This document shows positions 59,601-64,000 of a DNA stretch of 64,000 nucleotides, piece after piece (position 1 is the stretch's first letter; the number at the start of each line of letters is the position of its first letter). The stretch is from contig CACVBU010000292.1 of assembly GCA_902728285.1 (NCBI GenBank), positions 1,756,536 through 1,820,535 on the forward strand, in the 5' to 3' direction. This DNA comes from Clytia hemisphaerica (taxonomy: Eukaryota; Cnidaria; Hydrozoa; Leptothecata; Clytiidae). The notes below the pieces were generated by a model that searched no databases, was not told where the DNA came from, and saw only the letters and a program-made list of their open reading frames with translations. The translations under genes were made by a program, and so were the position numbers.

Positions 59601-62108
59601 CAAGGTATTTTATACAAAACGTTCTTAACGGATCTTTTATATTTCAGATGCAAAACCCGACATCGAAATTCAAGTTTGCTGCCACTAAAGATTCGTCATC
59701 GGAAAATTATTTCAAACGATACGAAAAGTTGAAGCCAATTTATTATTTCATGAGGAAATACAGTGTTAATTCGACTGAAGTCGGTATCAAAAAGCTTCTA
59801 AATGAGTAAGTTTGTATCAAATCAGTTTTAGTGCGCGTTGTTATATTTACAGACCACAGCAAACTCTCATTCGAACTTCTACTATTCGAATCTTTCTATA
59901 ATTCGAACTTATTTCCAGTCCCCATCAAGAAGATACCAACTTATACTTTCTGTAATTCGAATCTCCCTGTAATTCGAACAAAAAAGGATACCTCGTTCGA
60001 TTTCGAATTAGCGAGAGTCAACTGTATATAGGACATGAGGCTTGGAATATTAAGAACAAGTTAAGAACATTTCGTAAGGCTCTGAGGATATTAAAACTCT
60101 TGAAAATTACTTCAAAAATGGTGAAAATGAGAAAGTTTCAAGAACACTTCAAGAACATTTTAAAGCTTAAAATTCAAAAAGTCCTTAGGCTTTGAGAAAT
60201 TTGGACGTTCTTATAAAAAGACTTACACTCAGCCTGACTCAGCAACGAGGTTGAAATATTTTCAAAAAGGGGATGACTGAATGTATATTCAACATCTTTT
60301 TACTTTAATCTTAGTTTTTTTTCAAATTCCTTGTTTCAGAGAATTACAAGCTTTTATGACAGAAGCACCAATGGTGGACGTCACTATCGCTAAACAAACT
60401 GAGGGACAGTGCCGTATCGAGGCCTACCCGGATCATTTGACATACCTAAACTACGGTATAGCTGTCCGAAATGACTCTGGTATCGAGGGTATGGTTTCGG
60501 ATGTGATTCGTAAGCTCAACGAAGACGGAACATTGAGAACAATGTATGAGAAATGGATACAAACAACTTGTTTAGAGCATACAGAGTCGAGTGAATACAA
60601 ACCGAGTCATTTGTTCACGGATTTTTTCATCCTGATAACTACCGTAGGCTTCTCTACAATTGTGCTATCGATTGAACGGGTTGTTTATTCAGTATTGACA
60701 AGGAGGAAGGAAATGAAGCTGAATCGAAAAGAAAGATGAGGAAAATGGATTGACTATAGGCTACCTTCTGTTCTATCTTCTTTTTGAGCATTTTGTACGA
60801 CGATGGAGGAAAGCGTAGAAAAATAAGGGGGACATTATGACATTGAGGTGTGAAAACACATCAGTGTTTTCCAGACGGAAAATGAAATTTACACAGGAAT
60901 CTAGCTCAATTTTACGGAATCCTGGACAAAATAGTTTAAGAAAGAAAGTTTGCTTACTGTATCAGATATCCCATTGTCTCACCTAAGAACTTTGAACATT
61001 CCGTAAAATGAAAAACAAAATCTTGCAAAATTTTCAGACTATTCAACTATGCGAGAGGATTTCTATTAAACCTTGCTTTTTCTTATCTGTTATCACCTAA
61101 AAAATAATAGAAGACTAAACCCTTCGAGCATCTTCCTATTTTTACTAGGGTTACTAGGTTCGAGGACCCCCTTTAAAATCTTAAGATTGATAAGTGCTTT
61201 GACCAGTGGGAGATGGACAATCGGAAATGCTTCTTAAAATTTTGGTTCAGCTAACTGTCTGGTTGGTATCTTAAAGACCTGAATGTTAAATTGACTTAAA
61301 TCATGCATTGACTGGATTTGAGTGAAATTTATTCCTGAAAGATAATTTGTCAAATAAGAGACCAGTGAACAGGGAAAATTCGGTTCCATGAGTTTTTGGT
61401 ACTTTGCAGGACGGTCTGCAAAATACAAATTAACCAGCCGCCGGAACTAAGGAGCTTCCGTACCTTTAAGTTTATATGGTGATTTTGCAACATGTTTTCC
61501 ATTATACATTACTGAGATTTCCACATTTTTATATGTTTCATAGAAACGCATGCGCACAATATAGGAACCGTCATTTCGATCGAGAACGTCTTTCCAAACA
61601 CGTGGCTGACGATCAGCTTGTATTTTGACTGTCAATGCTTTGTTGCCGATCGAACGAGTGTAGCTGAAGGAATAAAAGAAAATCGGTTAGCCTCGGGCGA
61701 AAATGTCCTTAGTGAGATGAACAAGGATGCATCAACAACTAATACAGAGAAACCTATGTCAAATTTTCAAATCATTTTTTTGTTACTTTCAATTCTCTTA
61801 AAATTTTGGCATAGTGTTGTTGAAGATAGCAAATCCTAACCGATAAATATCACGGAAGCAAAACTTATAAATAAGTTTGCTTTCCGAGACTGAACCACTC
61901 AGACTTAGAACAATGGGGCTTACTTCTTGCCTTTTGTGTCAACAGCTTGTACATAAAAATATCGTACTGGAAGCACCACTTCTAGATTCAGTCCAGGACC
62001 ATAAACCATGGATAAACTTGGACTGAGCTCTCTTTTGCCATGACAAAGACTGATCAGCCCTAAAATGACCAGGAGAAACACTATCCAACGCCTTTGTTGA
62101 AAAACCAT
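41642..62108 (-). CDS. POGLUT2/3: Protein O-glucosyltransferase 2/3 (KDELC type), 507 aa
   Basis: Nine exons: 61924-62108, 61464-61663, 52236-52441, 51798-51875, 50871-51037, 50241-50478, 49173-49382, 48806-48895 and 41642-41791. They sum to 1524 nt (508 codons), all with GT-AG sites. POGLUT2/3 are ER enzymes that add O-glucose to EGF repeats of Notch and fibrillin-type proteins. Residues 1-25 form a signal peptide. A filamin-type domain follows ([31 protein letters not shown]), then the CAP10 domain with [94 protein letters not shown] and YEHFYHDL. The start ATG at 62108 leads straight into the signal peptide. The protein ends [11 protein letters not shown]...KWKSEMV, with no KDEL-type retention signal. 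An ATG|GTATGA donor overlaps that stop, so one more exon cannot be excluded. Intron 2 hosts a glutamate receptor gene and the last intron a GPCR gene, both antisense. Confidence 0.93.
41972..42066 (+). pseudogene. Fragment of a second GPCR (TM7 and tail only)
   Basis: The stretch [16 protein letters not shown] then LGSEVNSEI aligns with [17 protein letters not shown] and [11 protein letters not shown] of the intact GPCR at 47464-48375. About 12-14 residues after the NPP motif are missing. Nucleotides agree as well (AATAAACGG.GGAGCGTTTATCATAA). No further receptor sequence is visible upstream. A family 1 MITE begins two bases after the fragment. It is a relic of a duplicate receptor in the same POGLUT intron. 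Confidence 0.75.
42068..42282. repeat. MITE-like element, family 1, copy 2
   Basis: Begins TACACCTTTTCTACCGTAGCC and ends GACTACGGTCGAAAAGGTTGTA, with the family interior (GATCGAGTTTAGGGG, AGTGGCACGCACCTGACCGC). It abuts the GPCR fragment. Confidence 0.85.
42376..42733. repeat. MITE-like element, family 2, copy 2
   Basis: Starts ACACGCTTTTTTTATAAGAA and ends TTCTTATAATAAAAAAAGCG then TGT. Its interior shares GGTGATATTCTTA and CATATTC motifs with the copy at 28213-28566. Confidence 0.75.
42734..45060. other. Intronic region of POGLUT without a recognised gene
   Basis: Contains ACTCGAA/TTCGAG-rich patches at about 42970-43100 and 43780-43830 and AT-rich spacer. Two + strand ORFs (44062-44391 and 44401-44781) were considered; neither shows a domain or a plausible coding context. 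Confidence 0.5.
45061..45318. repeat. MITE-like element, family 3, copy 2
   Basis: Starts AATAGCGCTCC and ends GCGCGGTGCGCTATT; its interior matches 30364-30624. The inverted ends agree better here than in copy 1. Confidence 0.85.
45807..46404 (+). repeat. GGACCTACC-family repeat, truncated copy
   Basis: Begins GGACCTACC at 45807 and carries the modules GTGATTCTTATAGATAAAG (twice), ATCGGGCTCCGTCACATT and a (GAAC/GGAC)n run. The right end is degenerate (GGACCTCCATCCCAAC). Confidence 0.65.
46989..47237 (+). repeat. GGACCTACC-family repeat, short complete copy (249 bp)
   Basis: From GGACCTACC to GGTAGGTCC with the family left flank ACAAGCAACATGCTGAAT. Near the right end are AGAAAAGCTGGTAACAGACG and a short (GAAC/GGAC) run. 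The CCGG-palindrome modules are absent, so this is a deletion derivative. Confidence 0.75.
47411..47417 (+). promoter_or_regulatory. Candidate TATA box of the nested GPCR
   Basis: TATAAAA lies 47 bp before the GPCR start codon, at a distance that allows a very short 5' leader. Not tested. Confidence 0.45.
47464..48375 (+). CDS. Class A GPCR, intact, single exon (303 aa)
   Basis: An uninterrupted rhodopsin-family receptor. A short N-terminus leads into TM1 ([20 protein letters not shown]), TM2 ([18 protein letters not shown]) and TM3 with a canonical DRY motif ([12 protein letters not shown]). TM4 and TM5 follow, then TM6 ([18 protein letters not shown]) and TM7 with NP in [10 protein letters not shown]; the tail is Cys-rich (CHWRCC). 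It has no introns, like many receptors in expanded invertebrate GPCR families. It sits antisense in the last intron of the POGLUT gene, downstream of a candidate TATA box. AATAAA at 48738-48743 may be its poly(A) signal. The ligand cannot be inferred. A decayed relative lies 5.4 kb upstream at 41972-42066. It is only distantly similar to the frameshifted GPCR at 3408. Confidence 0.9.
   Translation: MSETFCQQAYETVLETYVPIYITIGFIGVVVNSLVILLIVKTNQLRYQSIRLLMYLSCVDILTSSVAFLRFITEINGIYENCTLLAAFYFIQIFSFYLTMYLFALTGLDRYLRIKYLEEYSNVFTKGRFRFVMVLYVLICLAQSTVTSILNTTNYIGYAFTYTFPVNVIIFISIFIPHTLSILKLRLYQKTNQNISDATKGVMKITKVYFYLFIGTIGMIVIFQIQWKYNPRGFQTLAIRNFIGVWPPLTGIINGVAFMIINPPTRYLISRIHCHWRCCRPGPEVNPDIELNVFPAVQLNDIR
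48738..48743 (+). terminator. Candidate poly(A) signal of the nested GPCR
   Basis: AATAAA about 360 nt after the GPCR stop codon, some 60 bp before an antisense POGLUT exon. Position only. Confidence 0.4.
49458..49712. repeat. MITE-like element with palindromic AGCCCGAAGGGCT ends
   Basis: Starts ACTAGCCCGAAGGGCTAGA and ends TCTAGCCCTTCGGGCT. Each end is itself a near-palindrome. It is GC-richer than its surroundings and lies in the POGLUT intron between exons 6 and 7. Confidence 0.8.
49770..49925. repeat. Paired intronic repeat, copy 1
   Basis: ATCCTGACTGAATGAGAACG, then TTTACCGTCCTC and ATTTTCCGG, then CAGAACTG and TCCTCAAAAG. The same order of blocks recurs at 50596-50755 in the neighbouring POGLUT intron. 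Confidence 0.75.
49954..50105. repeat. TTCGAA-rich short inverted element
   Basis: The left end AGTTAACTTTCGGTAATTCGA is roughly inverse to the right end GTTCGAACCAGCGAAAGTCC. It resembles 59856-60025 and probably belongs to the same family. Confidence 0.5.
50596..50755. repeat. Paired intronic repeat, copy 2
   Basis: ATCCTGACTGACTGAGGACG, TTTTACCGTCCTCGATTTTC, TGCAGAACTG and TTCTCAAAAG in the same order as at 49770-49925. It lies in the POGLUT intron between exons 5 and 6. Confidence 0.75.
52531..52761. repeat. MITE-like element, family 2, short version
   Basis: A 231-bp element with near-perfect ends ACACGTTTTTTATAAGAACA and TGTTCTTATAAAAAAACGTG then T. The interior is rich in AAGAACA/TTAAGA motifs. 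A related sequence with a weaker left end lies at about 60034-60225. Confidence 0.8.
53671..54798 (+). repeat. GGACCTACC-family repeat, 1.1-kb copy with CCGG palindromes
   Basis: From GGACCTACC (53671) to GGTAGGTCC (54790-54798), preceded by the family flank ACAAGCAACATGCTGAAT. It contains at least four modules with TTTCCGGCATATTTCCGGCA plus TTTTCGGCCGGAAA, CTCGAGAAAATG and ATCGGGCTCCGTCACATTTT. A (GGAC/GAAC)n run lies at about 54726-54757. Opposite orientation to 4542-6033. It lies in POGLUT intron 2, about 250 bp before the glutamate-receptor start. Confidence 0.8.
55048..60739 (+). CDS. NMDA-like ionotropic glutamate receptor subunit, 787 aa
   Basis: Six exons: 55048-55998, 56516-56861, 57273-57458, 57864-58186, 59648-59805 and 60340-60739, summing to 2364 nt (788 codons) with GT-AG sites. 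Residues 1-20 form a signal peptide and the first 317 residues an amino-terminal domain that I recognise only by position. Ligand-binding lobe S1 has [14 protein letters not shown] (388-389 CC as in NMDA receptors), [19 protein letters not shown] and Arg453 in SITEVR, the usual binding arginine. M1 is [18 protein letters not shown] (about 497-514). The pore loop and M3 follow (about 535-585), but the M3 gate is [10 protein letters not shown] rather than SYTANLAAF. S2 has [22 protein letters not shown] and [10 protein letters not shown]4 is about 742-767. It is a cation-channel subunit of the plasma membrane, closest to the GRIN group; the agonist is not certain. The whole gene lies antisense in POGLUT intron 2 (52442-61463). 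Confidence 0.92.
56933..57131. repeat. MITE-like element, family 1, copy 3 (in glutamate-receptor intron 2)
   Basis: TACACCTTTTCGACCGTAGC at the left, with the inverse at the right degraded (ATTACGGTGGAGAGGTGTA). Interior as in copies 1 and 2. Confidence 0.85.
58361..59325. mobile_element. TTAA-bounded DNA transposon remnant in glutamate-receptor intron 4
   Basis: Perfect 20-bp inverted ends TTAAGGGCTCTGACCATAGT and ACTATGGTCAGAGCCCTTAA delimit 965 bp. If TTAA is the target site, the body is 58365-59321. TTAA duplication is typical of piggyBac and Kolobok elements; the GGG start does not match usual piggyBac ends. The + strand ORF at 58348-58599 overlaps it and has no transposase motif. Confidence 0.8.
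59856..60025. repeat. TTCGAA-rich short inverted element
   Basis: Starts ACAGCAAACTCTCATTCGAA and ends TTCGAATTAGCGAGAGTCAA then CTGT; ATTCGAA motifs repeat inside. Lies in glutamate-receptor intron 5. Similar in design to 49954-50105. Confidence 0.7.
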
Positions 62109-64000
62109 TTCCTCTATCAATTCGAATTCATTTTTGTGTAATTAGTTCGCCTTCAACCCTAAAAAAGAAAGGTAAAATGAACTGAGAAGTCAATACACAA
62201 TAATCGAGAAAGTAGAAAATTAGAAAACTGATAACTGACAGCCCAAGTAGTCCACAATTAAAGTAATGATCCCTTTATATAGTTTCACTTATGTTTTAAA
62301 GGTGCAATAAACTTAGCAGAAACGGAAAGAATGGAACAGAAATCATGCTAAAAACCTTTAGATTATAAAGATAAAAGTTTTGACAGCTAATATAATATAT
62401 ATGTAGTAAAGAAGTTTTATGAAAGTGTATAAATAAAAAATGATAAAATCAAATAGTAATAGAGATTTTCTTTTTGTCCAAGATAGGAATGTTGTGGTTT
62501 AAAAAACTCAGAATAGAAAAAGTAGATTAATCTTTATAGGCGATCGTGGTTAGGAAAACTGAAAAAAAAGACCTGAACAGCTAGAATTAGACAAATCTTT
62601 TGAAATAGAAATTTATGAAACATCCTCAAAGAAAAAAAGATTTAACTGAGATTTTTCAATTCACGAAGCCTTATTGAACAACAGAGGAAACACTCAGCAA
62701 GACCACCATATAAATTGGGTTACAAGAAAGAAAACCAGTGAGAAAGCAGAATGTTATGCTCCCAAATAAACCTAAACAACCATGAAAACCAAAACTTAAT
62801 TTTCTATGCTTTTATTCAAATGGATGGCTGAGAAGCTAAATCGTACATAAGCCTTTAGAGTGTTAGTGTCTTAAATAATTTACACTAAATGTCTTCATTT
62901 GAAGGAATTTGGCTGGCTTTAGTAGCACTTTTAGGAGCGATTGAGTAACCCCTACAAGAAATATTTTGAACAGTTGGCTAGCCAACCAGCCAACTATAGA
63001 GCCTACCAGCCACCAGTCAACTTAGCCAACTTGGCCGACCATAAAATTTAAAGAAAGGGCGAGAATCTAGCCACTTTTATTACCTCTGCAGTGCTTTTCT
63101 GGAATCATGAATATCCTGCATAGTGTCCTTCAGGGTCTCTTCTCCCCCCTCCCCATGCCTAGAATGAAAATTTTCCATTCCCCCCCCCTCGTTTTCCCCC
63201 ATCCTGGCTTCAAAAAATATTCTTTAGTGTATAGGGGATACAACATTTTGACCTCAAAACCCATCCCCCCCCTGAATCCAGGGGGGGGAGGACACTATGT
63301 ATCATGAATTAAGAACTTAAAAGTGAAATTCTCAGGAAAAACAGTCAGAATATCCTAAAAGCCTACTACTGTACTTTCCAAGGTACCCAAATTCGTGTAA
63401 TTCAGTATTGTCAAGCTGTTTAAACCTTAATTTATACTTTTTATTTATTCTAGAGAAGGTGGCTCAAATAAAAATTTCTTGCATAATGAACATCTCAGTC
63501 CTCAAGTTAGCAGGTATGAACATGGAGGGTAATTGTGGGGATTCAGGAGACCCATCTTGTATTTTATAACCTGATGTCAGTCAGGCTCTTAGGCTTAATC
63601 GTTGAGAAATTAAATGTTGTAGGAACCTTGAATCGGTCAGAATTCTCCTTGCCCCTCTACAAAAAAGAGCAAAATATCGCATTTTAAGTTTTTAATAAAT
63701 GTTTGGGGGCTACTCAAAAAATCTCATATATTTGGGGGGACCAAAATGATTGGGGGTACCTAATTTTATGTGGGGGTACCTGAACCCTGGAGGACCCTAT
63801 ATCTATTATCTTTTAACATGTAAATATCCATCCTTTTATCAATAAATGATTTTAAAAGGTAGGGCACCCCCATTGGGGCCCCAGTCGGGCTACTTAGTGG
63901 GGTACCATTTAATTTAGACCAGAATTAAAACTGGCAACAGGAACTGAAAGCAAACGATTAATAAGGCCAATGTTTTTGGTTTTTCTGAAGGACAAAAGGT
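62109..64000. other. Upstream region of POGLUT, no gene seen
   Basis: It should contain the POGLUT promoter on the - strand; I cannot place it. CCAGCC/GCCAAC-rich short repeats lie at about 62970-63045 and C- or G-homopolymer runs near 63181-63290. No supported coding sequence on either strand. Confidence 0.5.

Overview
The window is nuclear DNA from an animal: AT-rich, with spliced genes, GT-AG introns, single-exon class A GPCRs, an NMDA-like glutamate receptor, an ER protein O-glucosyltransferase and very many small inverted-repeat transposon remnants. The mix of nested single-exon GPCRs, a lineage-specific double-BTB cluster and an NMDA-like receptor fits a non-bilaterian or simple marine invertebrate, most likely a cnidarian. 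That placement is inference; nothing here fixes the species.

Layout. (1) 0.4-6.5 kb, + strand: internal exons of the DNA-repair endonuclease XPG/ERCC5. The 5' exons lie outside the window, and the readable gene stops inside the catalytic I-region where a repeat array begins. One XPG intron holds a frameshifted GPCR (3.4-4.25 kb). (2) 4.5-8.2 kb: repeats rich in CCGG palindromes and (CGGA/CGAA)n. (3) 11.2-21.2 kb, - strand: three tandem paralogues of a protein with two BTB domains. The last is intact (440 aa); the first two carry frameshifts and share a duplicated upstream block. (4) 22.4-27.7 kb, - strand: a 1496-aa nuclear-type protein with five U1/matrin zinc fingers, an RS domain and proline-rich RRPP repeats. 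(5) 27.7-41.6 kb: a 14-kb stretch with no convincing gene, filled with foldback and MITE-like elements. (6) 41.6-62.1 kb, - strand: one nine-exon POGLUT2/3-type gene. Its second intron contains a complete six-exon ionotropic glutamate receptor on the opposite strand (55.0-60.7 kb). Its last intron contains an intact single-exon GPCR on the opposite strand (47.5-48.4 kb) and a shred of a second copy (41.98-42.07 kb). (7) 62.1-64 kb: upstream sequence without a visible gene.

The genes do not form one pathway. The structural theme is genes inside introns of unrelated housekeeping-type genes (XPG and POGLUT act as hosts), with non-autonomous DNA transposons filling introns and spacers. The exon models of POGLUT (1524 nt), the glutamate receptor (2364 nt), the zinc-finger gene (4491 nt) and the third BTB gene (1323 nt) all sum to whole codons with canonical splice sites, which supports them. 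No ORF resembling a transposase or reverse transcriptase was seen, so every mobile element noted is non-autonomous. All homology statements are from memory of protein families; no database was searched.
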